A stretch of 64,000 bases of DNA from Dasypus novemcinctus (GCF_030445035.2 NC_080673.1:183315216-183379215), one strand, 5' to 3'. Positions 24,401 to 31,190 are shown, counted from the first letter of the stretch. Notes: generated from the letters alone by a model not told the origin. Numbers and translations: made by a program.

Positions 24401-24953
24401 ATAGATTCTTAAACCTGTATCTGTGACAGCTATATGCATGTTGATTTTCGGTGAGCTTAACAGTAACAACTCATTTTTCTTCTGCGACTAAACTGTAAGC
24501 ACACTTCGGTCTGTGGATCTACACCTATACTTGCTCAATGAATGAAGGCGACTTGGGGATACAGGATTGTGTTAAGTGTGTGAAAACTTAACACAATCCT
24601 GAAAGATAAATCATCTTTCGCGTACGTAGCCCTGCAGGCTCTCTCTTAGATAAGACTTCCTGGGGGGGTGGGGGGCGGGAAGCAGGTGGCCTGCCATGTC
24701 CACAGCAGAAGAAACTGAGGCTCAGGCAAGGTGTGACCCGCACGCGCAGGGTTGGGTTCCGCGATCTTGGGGTCATGCCGCGGGGAGGCTCTGTCCGAGG
24801 CGGGCTCGGCGCCGGCTCACCTACCTCGCCCGCGGTATTGGCCAAAGCAATGAGATCCCGCTTGGGAGACCAGACCAGGAAAATGATCTCCTGCGGCAGC
24901 TGCTTCTCTCCCACCACCCGGAAGGATGGGAAACAGGTCGGAAAACGCAACAT
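378..24953 (-). CDS. ANAPC4: Anaphase-promoting complex subunit 4 (partial, exons 2-18)
   Basis: ANAPC4 is a scaffold subunit of the APC/C ubiquitin ligase; with APC1 and APC5 it forms the platform joining the catalytic and TPR arms in the nucleus and cytosol of dividing cells. Seventeen coding segments on the minus strand (24953-24825, 22025-21920, 19876-19744, 18258-18184, 17656-17630, 17535-17491, 16813-16729, 15796-15692, 13772-13689, 12654-12568, 12118-12054, 11248-11206, 11105-11029, 9546-9446, 9357-9306, 2760-2705, 424-378) join to 1317 nt, exactly 439 codons with no stop or frameshift. The protein starts MLRFPTCFPSFRVVGE and matches human ANAPC4 closely as I remember it. The first half is the WD40 propeller; the later exons enter the helical Apc4 domain. 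The start ATG lies 9 nt inside exon 2. The remaining exons lie beyond the left edge. ZCCHC4 lies upstream on the same strand, as in human. Confidence 0.97.
1190..1420 (-). repeat. L2/MIR-type ancient repeat
   Basis: Degenerate match to the antisense L2 3' end (pattern AAATATTTATCGAGTA...CAGGTGCTAGGAATAC). Rest of ANAPC4 intron 17 before it (425-1189): nothing recognised. Confidence 0.45.
2120..2312. repeat. Old DNA-transposon-like inverted repeat
   Basis: Imperfect palindromic arms: GGCCACTAGCCACAT near 2166 against CACATGTGCCTAGTGGC near 2272, around an A/T-rich centre. Typical of an ancient non-autonomous mammalian transposon. Confidence 0.5.
2430..2640 (+). repeat. Old L1-like 3' end
   Basis: Resembles the 3' tail of old mammalian L1 copies (AAGGGTACAGGGAGTTCATC, then CTCTCAACTTTTATAGGTAT). 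Ends near ANAPC4 exon 17. Confidence 0.35.
2705..2760 (-). CDS. ANAPC4: ANAPC4 exon 17
   Basis: 56 nt encoding (Q)VIDSSMKNFKAFFRWLYV plus one base. Acceptor CTTTTTAG, donor G|GTAAGT. It is separated from exon 16 by a 6.5-kb repeat-rich intron, the largest of this gene in the window. Confidence 0.95.
3726..3814 (-). mobile_element. Monomeric tRNA-derived SINE
   Basis: Read on the minus strand: GGGGAGTGGATGTAGCTCAG, B-box-like GGGTTCAATC, then poly(A). Armadillo DAS-I-like unit. Not a functional tRNA. Confidence 0.85.
3838..4030 (+). repeat. Old L1-like fragment
   Basis: Matches the pattern TTATGGAGGTGCAATTTACA ... CCACCACCACAATCAAGTCA seen in old L1 copies. 4031-4595: no feature recognised. 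Confidence 0.45.
4596..4673 (+). mobile_element. 56-bp retroinserted mRNA 3' end with TSD
   Basis: A perfect 11-bp TSD AAAGCCTGTAA (4596-4606 and 4663-4673) flanks 56 bp (4607-4662). The insert carries AATAAA (4636-4641), 13-14 nt more, then an A-run. It looks like an extremely 5'-truncated polyadenylated transcript copied by L1 machinery. The source is unknown. Confidence 0.7.
4925..5400 (+). repeat. LTR-like (MaLR-type) repeat, split by a SINE
   Basis: Shares layout with the copies at 15029-15478 and 17716-18150: GTGGGTGTGAACC near the start and GCCAATAAATTCTTGTTGTT near the end. A tRNA-type SINE (5059-5152) interrupts it. Confidence 0.45.
5059..5152 (+). mobile_element. Monomeric tRNA-derived SINE
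   Basis: GGGGAACGCGTGTAGCTCAG ... CCCAGGTTCAATTTC then an A-rich tail. Short imperfect TSD (GGCTCATT/GGCTGATT). Confidence 0.8.
5986..6354 (+). mobile_element. DAS-type SINE, full length
   Basis: tRNA-like head (GGGAAACGGACTTTGGCCCA, B box GGTTCAAACC), CG-rich body and an A-rich tail. A perfect 14-bp TSD AATTCCAGAATCTT flanks it (5972-5985, 6355-6368). Very similar to the copies at 39941-40316 (minus) and 42836-43211. Confidence 0.95.
6369..6400. repeat. (AC)n microsatellite
   Basis: CA dinucleotide run with a few CG interruptions directly after the SINE TSD. Confidence 0.9.
6716..6850 (+). repeat. 59-bp tandem repeat in LTR U3
   Basis: Two nearly identical 59-bp units start at 6716 and 6775 (AAAATCCAGTCTGCCC ... 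CAGCCAGGCGTGGGC). A degenerate third starts at 6834. The position upstream of CCAAT and TATA suggests an enhancer duplication. Confidence 0.9.
7236..7350 (+). repeat. Five 23-bp tandem units in LTR U5
   Basis: Units start at 7236, 7259, 7282, 7305 and 7328 with core ACCGACCCCTCGTC, exact period 23, and only small differences between copies. Confidence 0.92.
8171..9300 (+). repeat. Old LINE-like sequence (L1/HAL1 type)
   Basis: An A-rich sense strand with the phrases ATCATATACCCAGCCAAAAT and CAATCAAGTGTGAGGGTAGG resembles HAL1/L1-family sequence. No intact frame. Confidence 0.4.
9306..9357 (-). CDS. ANAPC4: ANAPC4 exon 16
   Basis: 52 nt encoding (G)AITAVGSFILKANELL plus CA of Gln. The exon 15/16 junction codon reads Gly here, where I remember Glu in human. 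The intron to exon 15 is 88 bp. Donor CA|GTAAGT. Confidence 0.94.
9446..9546 (-). CDS. ANAPC4: ANAPC4 exon 15
   Basis: 101 nt encoding (S)GSESLLYHLSELKGMASWK through DASGIE plus one base. Acceptor TTTGATAG, donor G|GTAAAG. Confidence 0.95.
9866..10480 (-). repeat. L2 LINE 3' part, antisense
   Basis: TTCAACAAATATTTATTAAG and GTGCTAGATACTGGGAAC are the reverse of the L2 3' end; AGTATTCCAGAAAGGGAG further along fits the reverse L2 body. Confidence 0.65.
10520..10700 (+). repeat. MIR SINE
   Basis: GGCTCTGACAGT...GGGCCAGTCATATAACCATT...TGTAAAATGAGGATAATCAT matches the MIR core layout. Confidence 0.6.
11029..11105 (-). CDS. ANAPC4: ANAPC4 exon 14
   Basis: 77 nt encoding GLKKLGQSIESSYSSIQKL through ISHLQ plus two bases of Ser. 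The intron to exon 13 is 100 bp. Donor AG|GTATGC. Confidence 0.95.
11206..11248 (-). CDS. ANAPC4: ANAPC4 exon 13
   Basis: 43 nt encoding (S)AELQTLLMNQLTVK. Acceptor CATTGTAG, donor AAG|GTACAG. Confidence 0.94.
11249..12053. other. ANAPC4 intron 12: no clear repeat
   Basis: A/T-rich, with alternating TATA/GTGT runs near 11740-11850 and an old LINE-like tail near 11850-12000. No gene or RNA recognised. Confidence 0.5.
12054..12118 (-). CDS. ANAPC4: ANAPC4 exon 12
   Basis: 65 nt encoding EKNTTTSVQDEFMHLLLWGK and A plus two bases of Ser. Acceptor TTCTTCTAG, donor AG|GTAATA. Confidence 0.95.
12568..12654 (-). CDS. ANAPC4: ANAPC4 exon 11
   Basis: 87 nt, 29 codons (YINLSLTCMCEAWEE through RLTKFVQ). 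Acceptor GCTAATAG, donor CAG|GTAACA. This is the start of the long helical Apc4 region. Confidence 0.95.
13030..13390 (+). repeat. MLT1-like MaLR LTR remnant
   Basis: Diverged match to MLT1-type sequence (GCTGAATACAGCTGCACC ... CTACAGAATTGTGAGATGAT). Intron 10; the remainder (12655-13029, 13391-13688) holds nothing recognised. Confidence 0.45.
13689..13772 (-). CDS. ANAPC4: ANAPC4 exon 10
   Basis: 84 nt, 28 whole codons (LETNLLYSFLPEVTRMARK through SALLQ). Acceptor GATTTTACAG, donor CAG|GTATTT. Confidence 0.95.
14195..14310 (+). mobile_element. Monomeric tRNA-derived SINE
   Basis: GGGAGTGAGTGTAGCTCAAG ... CCTAGGTTTAATCCC, then an A/T tail. ANAPC4 intron 9. Confidence 0.8.
14711..14935 (+). 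repeat. MIR SINE
   Basis: GGTAAAGAGCACAAACTCTG, GAGCCAGAATGCCGAG, then ATAAAATGGAAATAATAACA and TTACTGTGAGGATTCAAATG: the full MIR order. Confidence 0.85.
15029..15478 (+). repeat. LTR-like (MaLR-type) repeat, about 450 bp
   Basis: Starts TGTGGTGGCTTACAGCC. Shares AAAGCATCGCC, a TGAACC/TAAACCAAGA region and the end AGCCAACCCATTG...TTTGTTTTAGCA with 17716-18150. No coding. Confidence 0.55.
15692..15796 (-). CDS. ANAPC4: ANAPC4 exon 9
   Basis: 105 nt, 35 whole codons (IAGTCLALCLSSDLK through SEVSYFQ). Acceptor TTTCACAG, donor CAG|GTGAGT. Confidence 0.95.
16111..16213 (+). mobile_element. Monomeric tRNA-derived SINE
   Basis: AGGAGTAGATGTAGCTCAAG head, B-box-like GGGTTGGAGCC, A/C-rich tail. 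Lies head-to-tail with the next copy. Confidence 0.85.
16231..16327 (+). mobile_element. Monomeric tRNA-derived SINE
   Basis: GAGGAGCAGATGTAGCTCAG head and GGGTTCAATCCC, then poly(A). It starts 17 bp after the preceding SINE. Confidence 0.85.
16729..16813 (-). CDS. ANAPC4: ANAPC4 exon 8
   Basis: 85 nt encoding LNILVLGGSSGFIELYAYGM through FKIARVTG, a beta-propeller blade. Acceptor TTAATTAG, donor GGG|GTAAGT. Confidence 0.95.
17491..17535 (-). CDS. ANAPC4: ANAPC4 exon 7
   Basis: 45 nt encoding SEENSDEIIKLLGDV plus two bases of Arg. Acceptor ATTTTAG, donor AG|GTAAAT. The intron to exon 6 is only 94 bp. Confidence 0.95.
17630..17656 (-). CDS. ANAPC4: ANAPC4 exon 6 (27-nt microexon)
   Basis: Only 27 nt, encoding NYSNTSKIF with split codons at both ends. 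Acceptor TTCTCTAG, donor AG|GTAAGA. It matches the human residues between LPK and SEENSDE, so it is a genuine small exon. Confidence 0.93.
17716..18150 (+). repeat. LTR-like (MaLR-type) repeat, about 435 bp
   Basis: Same family as 15029-15478 (shared AGAAAAGCCAAGG, AAAGCATCGCC, AGGCCAACCCATTG, TTTGTTTTAGCA). It fills most of ANAPC4 intron 5. Confidence 0.55.
18184..18258 (-). CDS. ANAPC4: ANAPC4 exon 5
   Basis: 75 nt encoding (S)VLTSFYNAEDESNLLLPKL through LPK plus two bases of Asn. Acceptor TTCTTAG, donor AA|GTAAGG. The LTR-like repeat at 17716-18150 ends 34 bp from this donor. Confidence 0.95.
18259..19743. other. ANAPC4 intron 4: nothing recognised
   Basis: About 1.5 kb of A/T-rich sequence without a clear repeat, gene or RNA. 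Confidence 0.6.
19744..19876 (-). CDS. ANAPC4: ANAPC4 exon 4
   Basis: 133 nt: completes Leu79, then LAFALADTKKIVLCD through WMEVTIES and two bases of the next Ser. Donor AG|GTAGAG. WD40 region. Confidence 0.95.
20840..21230 (+). repeat. Old LINE-like repeat
   Basis: TTTATGCAGAATTGTCTATA and TTGGAACAATCTAAATGATT match an old dispersed motif also seen at 29420-29790 and 51000-51340. The rest of intron 3 holds nothing recognised. Confidence 0.4.
21920..22025 (-). CDS. ANAPC4: ANAPC4 exon 3
   Basis: 106 nt: 35 codons (VLLHRLASFHRVW...RPDGK) plus one base of a split Leu codon. Acceptor ATCTTAG, donor C|GTAATG. WD40 propeller region. Confidence 0.95.
22340..22500 (+). repeat. MIR SINE
   Basis: ATCAGACAACTTGGGATTGA ... 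CAGACAAGCCACTTAGCCAC ... CAGTTTCCACTTCCG follows the MIR order. Confidence 0.65.
22500..23930 (+). repeat. C/T-rich, probable L2 body
   Basis: Long pyrimidine-rich strand with L2-like phrasing but no diagnostic 3' end here. Open frames in it are short and look fortuitous. Confidence 0.35.
24480..24550 (+). repeat. L2 3' end fragment
   Basis: AACTGTAAGCACACTTCGG ... CTTGCTCAATGAATGAAGG resembles the terminal L2 segment. Confidence 0.45.
24562..24601. repeat. Perfect 16-bp inverted repeat (hairpin)
   Basis: Arms CAGGATTGTGTTAAGT (24562-24577) and ACTTAACACAATCCTG (24586-24601) with loop GTGTGAAA. No mismatches. It starts about 220 bp downstream of the exon 2 donor of ANAPC4. Confidence 0.97.
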
Positions 24954-24962
24954 GGGGGCGGC
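24825..24962 (-). CDS. ANAPC4: ANAPC4 exon 2 (start codon exon)
   Basis: Encodes residues 1-43 (MLRFP...NTAGE). The ATG is at 24953-24951, preceded by GCCGCCCCC, a good initiation context. Acceptor AG at 24964-24963, donor GTAGGT from 24824; the exon ends on a whole codon. Confidence 0.95.
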
Positions 24963-25097
24963 CTGCAACGAAATCCCAGTTAGCGGCCGGTAGCATCCCC
25001 CCGCCGGCCCGGGGAGCCCCGGGCGCCCAGTCCCGGCCGGACGCGGGCGCCGCCTTCGCCCCCGGCCCACCCCCGGGAGCTCGGACCAGCGCGGTAC

Positions 25098-25200
25098 CTG
25101 CGGGAGTGCCCTCGGCGGCACAGCGTCCCCCGCGGCCTCCTGCCAGGGCCGGGCCCGCGCAGCAGCCTCCCGGCCGCCCGCCGCGCGCTGCGGCACTTCC
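25098..25200 (-). other. ANAPC4: ANAPC4 exon 1, probable 5' UTR (upstream limit unknown)
   Basis: On the minus strand a donor CCGCAG|GTACCG ends at 25098. A matching acceptor (TTTCGTTGCAG) sits just before the coding exon at 24962, implying a 135-bp GC-rich intron (24963-25097). No coding is implied upstream of the ATG. The upstream boundary given here is arbitrary, because the transcription start cannot be read from sequence alone. Confidence 0.5.
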
Positions 25201-25496
25201 GGCGCCGGGGCTTCCTCGCGAGAGGAAGGAGGCGCGCGCGGCCCGGCCGGCGGCGGGCGCTGGGGGCCGCGGGGCTCCGGGCGGCGCGCGGGAGGGCGCG
25301 GGGCGCGTTCCTCCGGCCGCACCGCCGCCGCCTTCGGGTGAAGGGTGTGCGGACGCCCGCGGGTCTTTCCCGTTTTCCCGGAAATTCGCTTCCGTGAGCG
25401 GAGGGACGGGCAGCCCTTACGGCTGAGGCTTCGTGTAAATTCGAGGTTCTGGTCGGCTGAAGCCGTCCGGGCCCCCTTTTGACAGCCCCTTAAACA

Positions 25497-25680
25497 AGCG
25501 GTCTGCAGTCCTGGTTACACAGTAGAATCATCTGGAGAGGTTTTTAAAACCCTCCTGCCCGGGCAGCCCTGCAAACGAATTAAAGGACAATACGCACCGG
25601 GTAGGGCCCAGTACTGACTAAAATAACCTACATGATTCCAGTGTGCAGCCAGCATGGGAGACCCTGCCCTAAACTTTTCT
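25497..25680 (+). repeat. MER5A-like hAT fragment
   Basis: Pattern TAGAATCATCTGGAGAGG...TTTTTAAAAC...GGGTAGGGCCCAGTACTGAC as in MER5-type elements. It lies just upstream of the CpG island. Confidence 0.55.
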
Positions 25681-26840
25681 TCCAAAATGAACGAGGAGTG
25701 TAGGCTTACCGAGGACTTAGCTGAAGCTATCTGAGCATCTCCCATGTTAAAGAATCTGGGGCTACAGAAATGCAATGGACATGGACTTCACCCAAAAGGC
25801 TCACAGGCCAGCCTGGGAGAAAACACGTAAATGCTGACCCTTCTGGCGGGCCTTTATAAATGACATCTTTAAATGGGTCAGCCTATTCAACAGTTCCCCA
25901 CAGATGTGACTTGGGCTAAAAAAATGTCATCACACCATCCTGGGATTATGGTAGAAAGCCCTCCGCGTTTCACTTCTTTTACTTGTTCAGAGGAAAAGAG
26001 GTGTTAAGACCTTCAACTTTCAAGCCGCATCTCCTAGCAGTCTCTTTGGATCTAGCCCCAGGGAAATAGATGACAGAGATAGATTAATTCATTCAAAGCC
26101 AGATATTCCAGAAGCTATTTTTGTGCCAAGTGCTGTTCTTAACCGGTCCCCCCACCCTGGAGATTGTCTTTTGCACCCATTACCTTCGTCGCAAACAACT
26201 CAGCATGTCCCCCAAATTCTTCCAAAGTCAACATTTCTAATGTGAGAATAAACATGACTTTCTTATTCACGAAATGTATTTTCAGGTGTTGTTTTGGGGT
26301 GGCGATAATGGATAATCTGGAAGGTGGGGATCCAGAGTCTATCCACTCAACATTCTTATGAAAATTGATTATCCATTTTCTTTGAGCTTATACTGAATAT
26401 GAATCCAAAAAGGATTGATGAACAGGAGAGTGTGACTACCTGCACACTAAGAAATCTTAACAGAAGAATGACATTACATTACAGAAGAATGTAATGTCTA
26501 GGAAGAAGACATTACAGCTCAGGAAACAGGATAGGTCTGGAGTTCCAGATGTGGTGAAATAACAGCCAGCAAATAATTTTATGTGGCTATGGGACCTCAT
26601 GTGCATTGGTGGGGAGTAGAGAGCAGGCATTGTTAGTTACTGAAAATGACCCTAAATAGAGAAAGGACTATTAGTACTCAGTGTTTTCAGTTTTTCCCTC
26701 ACTGCCCAATGAAGATTTTGGCTTTATCCCCATCTTTCTTTGCTTTCCTCATCTGTGTAAGAACTGCTTTGCAGAACCAGCTCATTTATGCTTTGTGGCA
26801 CAGAATCAAGAGGAAACAGGAGAAAGCAGTCCAGAAATCA
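25681..26840. other. Intergenic, mostly unassigned
   Basis: No gene. Contains a perfect 11-bp inverted repeat GACATTACATT / AATGTAATGTC (26470-26498, 7-nt loop). Otherwise nothing recognised. Confidence 0.6.
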
Positions 26841-26851
26841 GACATCAGTGC

Positions 26852-26951
26852 ATTTTGGGAGGTGGGGGTGGGGTGGGAGGCACCAGGGATCGGCCCCGGG
26901 ACCTCTATATGGGAAACAGGTGCTCAACCACTGAGCTACCTGCTTCCGTTA
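26852..26951 (-). mobile_element. Monomeric tRNA-derived SINE
   Basis: Minus-strand GGAAGCAGGTAGCTCAGTGG unit. TSD ACATCAGTGC / ACATCTGTGC (26842-26851, 26952-26961). Confidence 0.85.
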
Positions 26952-27095
26952 ACATCTGTGCTTTTTGAGGAACAAAGCAGGAGATATTTATGTATGGAAA
27001 GGGGACAAGTGAGGGAAATGGAAGAGAAAATAGGGAGACTTTAAAGTATTTCTGTGTGCTATATATCCTGTCCCCAGGTGTGTGTTTTTGTTTTA

Positions 27096-27380
27096 AAGAT
27101 TCCCACCTCCACTGTTGTTTGTGCTCGCTGCATCTGTTTGTTGTGTGCTCATCTTCCTTTTAGGAAGCACCAGACCCAGAACTGAACTCTGGACCTCGCA
27201 TGTGGGAGGGAGGGGCCTAATCGCTTGAGCCACCTCTGCTCCCTGCTTTGTTGTCACACGTTGTTTTCCTCCTTGTGTCTCTTTTTTGCATCAGCTCCCT
27301 GTCTTGCTTGTTTTCTTTAGGAGGCACCAGGACCTCCTATGTGGCAGGCAGGAGCTCAATTGCTTGAGCCACATCTGCTT
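27096..27380 (-). mobile_element. Dimeric tRNA-derived SINE
   Basis: Two tRNA-like units in tandem on the minus strand, with heads near 27380 (GGGAAGCAGATGTGGCTC) and 27243 (GGGAGCAGAGGTGGCTC), linked by A-rich spacers. A younger SINE is inserted at its 5' edge. Confidence 0.75.
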
Positions 27381-27388
27381 CCCTGTTT

Positions 27389-27788
27389 TTTTTAAAGATT
27401 TATTTATTTCTCTCCCCTCCCCCCTCCCTGGTTGTCTGTTCTCTGTGTCTGTTTGCTGCGTCTTCTTTGTCCGCTTCTGTTGTCAGCAGCATGGGAATCT
27501 GTGTTTCTTTTTGTTGTGTCATCTTGTGTCAGCTCTCCGTGTGTGCGGCACCATTCCTGGGCAGGCTGCACTTTCTTTCGCACTGGGCAGCTCTCCTTAT
27601 GGGGTGCACTCCTTGCACGTGGGGCTCCCCTACGTGGGGGACACCTGTGTGGCAGGGCACTCCTTGCACGCATCAGCACTGCGTGTGGGCCAGCTCCACA
27701 CGGGTCAAGGAGGCCTGGGGTTTGAACCACGGACCTGGTAGACAGGCCTGGTAGACAGACGCCCTAGCCACTGGGCCAAGTCTGCCGC
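27389..27788 (-). mobile_element. DAS-type SINE, full length
   Basis: Poly(T)/AAGATTTATTTATTTC tail on the left and tRNA-like head on the right (GGCCCAGTGGCTAGGGCG). TSD CCCTGTTT (27381-27388, 27789-27796). Translations through it are SINE artefacts. Confidence 0.9.
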
Positions 27789-27889
27789 CCCTGTTTGTTT
27801 TTAATGCAACAAAATACTAGCTTTTTCAAGATAGATTTTTGGCTTGGAGGCTGTTTCTTTAATCACTACACTCCTTGGGCTCAATCATA

Positions 27890-28640
27890 CTGATGTCATC
27901 TTTCTACATATTATAATGGTATGGGGTCAGATTGGAAGAGCCAGACAGCTGCCAACAGAGATTAATGGAGGGTAGGGGGGTCTGAAGAGCATCACACTGG
28001 TTATTCAGGACCTTAATTCTGTGACAAGGGTGATGAAAGGAATAGACTGGCAGTATAAAGCTGGCAAGAAGGCTAATTAAAGTCGGGGTGGGGTAGATTA
28101 GAGACATTTTTGAAGTAGAATACCAAAAAATTGATTACTGATTAGGGGAATAAAAGCAAGGGGAATAAAAAGACTAGGGGAATAAAAGTCAAACTCTGAG
28201 GTTGGGATAGTTATGTGCAAAGAATTAGGGACTAGAGGACAGATTGTTCTTTTACTGTAGAAGGGAGGTATGGGGAAAGACCAGAGCAAAGGAGTTCAGT
28301 GAGAACTATGGTAAGGTGGAGATGTAGTGTAAAAATCAATCTGCAGTGGAGTGAATGTAGTCCAAGTGGCTAAGCGCCTGCTTCCCATGTATGAGATCCT
28401 GGGTTCAATCTCTGGCACCCCTTAAAAAAAATCAATCTGCAATGGCCAACAGGCAGCTGGAAAACCAGTTTTGATGGGGAAAGTTCAGGGCCTGAGAAAA
28501 GATTTGAGATTCCTTCTCCTGTGTACAGAGATGGAAGATGAAATTGTGAGATGTGACTAATGTAGACCCATGTGTAAGCCTATTTTGAGAGGTCTGTTTC
28601 GAAGTCATAAAATGGGTGAAACACACAAAATAAGCAACTT
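27890..28640 (-). repeat. L2-like body, antisense, split by a SINE
   Basis: Purine-rich strand (GGTCAGATTGGAAGAGCCAG ... CAACAGGCAGCTGGAAAACC) as in reversed L2. The tRNA-type SINE at 28346-28430 interrupts it. Confidence 0.45.
28346..28430 (+). mobile_element. Monomeric tRNA-derived SINE
   Basis: GTGGAGTGAATGTAGTCCAA ... GGGTTCAATCTC then poly(A). TSD ATCAATCTGCA on both sides. Confidence 0.85.
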
Positions 28641-28649
28641 GACTGTGTT

Positions 28650-29415
28650 TGCCAGAAAGAGAAACGTAAATGGTTGGTGTTTGGACCCCTCTGCTCTACC
28701 ATAGTTGCATCCATTAGGCAACAAAAAACCTAACTCAAACAGAACAGGCAATAACAAGAATGCTGTGGCTCATGTAAATTAAAAATTCAGGAGAGCAGAA
28801 TCCAGGCCAAGCTAGATCCAGGAACTTGGCTTCAGCAGGGGCCCAGTTACCCTCTATCTTCTACAGAGTTTATATCATCATGAAGCTAATACCCATGTGG
28901 TCATAGGAGATTGCCAACAGCCACTGGGGCTGTGTGCATTCTCACTCAGACCAAAGGAAGAATGAAGGCCTCTCACCAACCATAAGACAAAAGTCTGGGC
29001 TTCACTATGATTAGACCAACCTGTCACCAGCCTAGCCAGAAATCACTTGCTGGTAAGGGCGATGGGATTACGCCAATTGGTGTAGCTCAGTAAAATTCCC
29101 ACCCCCAGGCTGAAGAGAATGCCAGTTATTCTTCCCCTAAATCCCATGGCTGGCACACAATGGGAAGGTTTGGAATAATGGTGCTGAAGCAATCAACACT
29201 GCTCAATACAACAATCAACCCTAACTAGTCAAGGGGTAGCTTTAAGTATTATAAACATTGGGGCATGTCCTGTTTTGGCAAAATGAGTAGAAATTGTGTG
29301 GATTACTGGGTTTTTGTTTGTTGCTCACAACCTTTTCAATTGCTTTTCTGGTAAAGAAATTCAGAGACTAACTCACAGGAATCCAAAAAAGTCCTAATAA
29401 GGGTTACAAGTCCAG
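28650..29415. repeat. Unclassified old interspersed repeat
   Basis: Looks like a diverged dispersed repeat around 28700-29150 (GGCTTCAGCAGGGGCCCAGT and similar), but I cannot name the family. No gene seen. Confidence 0.3.
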
Positions 29416-29419
29416 TATT

Positions 29420-29790
29420 CATATGTATAGGAATTTATCCTAAAGAAGCAAGTAGAGATCAGCTTATAAGGAAGTTCATCATAGGTTGTTTACAATAGTG
29501 AAAAACTGATACGACTTCAGGTATCCAACCGTGGAAGACTAATACACACACACACACACACACTGAATAATACTATTGTAGACACAAGCTGATAGTCATA
29601 CTATATTTATGAAAAAGAGTAGGGTACAAACAATATGAATTTACAATTCTGTTTTTTTTGTGAGGGGAAATTTAGTGTGCCTATCTATTTAACTATCTAG
29701 GCAAGAATTTATCTTTAGAAGAATACACACCAAAATTGTAACAGTGGTTATCTTTGAGTGGCAGAATTAGAGATGATTTTAATTTTCTTT
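29420..29790 (+). repeat. Old LINE-like repeat with (AC)n
   Basis: GTTTACAATAGTGAAAAACT fits the same old motif as 20840-21230. A CA run lies at 29543-29562. Confidence 0.4.
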
Positions 29791-30095
29791 GCTATATTTG
29801 GGTCATGTACTAATTTTAAAGATAGTAAGCATAAAACTTTCCTTTTATCCTCTTTAAGCATGAACAATGTTTGGGCTTTCTCTAGTTTTCTCCCACTCCT
29901 CATTCCCACACTTGCATACAAACAGGCCCACTTACGCAGACTGCTTCTTTGAGCTCACTAGATATTATGCCTCATCTAACCTGCAAGCTATTTAACAAGA
30001 AGGCAGTTTGAGGATCTTGTGGCTGTATAGCTAATAGGATAAAACTCACCTCTCAGAGCTCTGAGATCTGCTTTCTCACTTTTGGTCTTGCTGAA

Positions 30096-30717
30096 TGTAG
30101 CAGTTTGATATTATTTATGAATTTTTAAAAAAAGATATTTGATTATGTTTGTAAACTTGTATTCCTCTGGGCATGATACCGTTTGATTGTATTAGATTTA
30201 GCTGAGATGCCTTTGATTAAATTAGTGAGATTTAGGGCTTTGACTCGACCATGTCATTAGGACAGCTCAGTTTGAGTCCCTGTCCCCTTTGCTATATAGA
30301 TGGACACTCACTCAAGGAGAAACACAGAGGTAGACACACAGAGGTAGACACACGGAGGGAGGGAGCTCCGTAAACGTGGAAGAGGATCCTGCAGTCCCGG
30401 GAAGAGAGATGGGCCATTCGCCTGATAGTTTGCAGCTGACCTTGTGAGGAGAACTGAGCAGCTGAGCCCGGAAAGAAATGAGCCCTACAGCCTATAGCTG
30501 AGGTCAGAAGGAGCTGGGACTACACAGCCTTAAAAGGAGAAAGGAAGGCTGAACTCTTGCAGAGATTGCTCACCATCTTGCTTTGATGAGGAAGTATCCT
30601 TGAGCTGGACTCCTTAGGGCCTTCTAACTGTAAAATGCTACCCCATATAAATACCTTTTATAAAAGACAACAGATTTCTGGCACTTTGCATCAGTATCCC
30701 TTTGACTGACTAATACA
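30096..30717 (+). mobile_element. Solo-LTR-like element, family B copy 1
   Basis: Starts TGTAGCAGTTTGATATTATT, ends GACTAATACA (TG...CA). A/T-rich TTTTATAAAAGACA near the 3' end. Homologous along its length to 43904-44475. No coding. Confidence 0.65.
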
Positions 30718-30839
30718 CTGTGTTAACATTTACTCTAAGTCACCAAAATCAAAGAGTAGAGACTTTCTCTTTATTATGGTGACCTTAGCTGACCCCCAGG
30801 TATTTGTAATTTGTAATATAATCTCAGGGTAATATGTGA

Positions 30840-31190
30840 AAGTGCCTCAAATGTGGTGCAGAACACTAAGGAGTTCAGAGAGGAAGGTACTGGTTTTTAT
30901 CATGGACTCATAGGAAACTTCCCAGAAGAGAACAGGACTTGAGCCAGTACCTGAAGGCTGCAAAAGGTTTCAAAAGATGGCTAGAAGGACAGAAACATTC
31001 CAAAGAGAAAGAATAGAATAGGATAAAAGGTTGGGGCATACTAGAGAAATAAGTTAGTCTAAATACCAGAGTAATAGAGTAATGCAAGAGAATGCTAGAA
31101 AAAGGCCTGAACCCCAATCATTGAAGGCCCACAGAACTACTTTGTATTGCATTAGATTTTGTAGTTAAGCAAAATAAAATTTCACTGTAA
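30840..31190 (-). repeat. L2-like body, antisense
   Basis: AAACATTCCAAAGAGAAAG and AGTACCTGAAGGCTGCAAA fit reversed L2 body sequence. Confidence 0.4.

Larger units (their letters stand above)
24760..25430. promoter_or_regulatory. ANAPC4: CpG-island promoter of ANAPC4
   Basis: This is the only long unique stretch dense in CpG and G+C. It covers ANAPC4 exons 1-2 and the DNA upstream of them. There is no TATA box at the expected place. A CACTTCCGG (25194-25202; CCGGAAGTG on the gene strand) is an ETS-type site close to the inferred exon 1, typical of housekeeping promoters. Transcription to the left makes ANAPC4; I see no gene start on the right side. Confidence 0.85.

Noticed and set aside
24588-25322. 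244-residue open frame on the minus strand over the CpG island
   Set aside because: Only its middle (24825-24953) is coding. The upstream part crosses the inferred UTR exon and intron, and the downstream part is intron. Length comes from high G+C.
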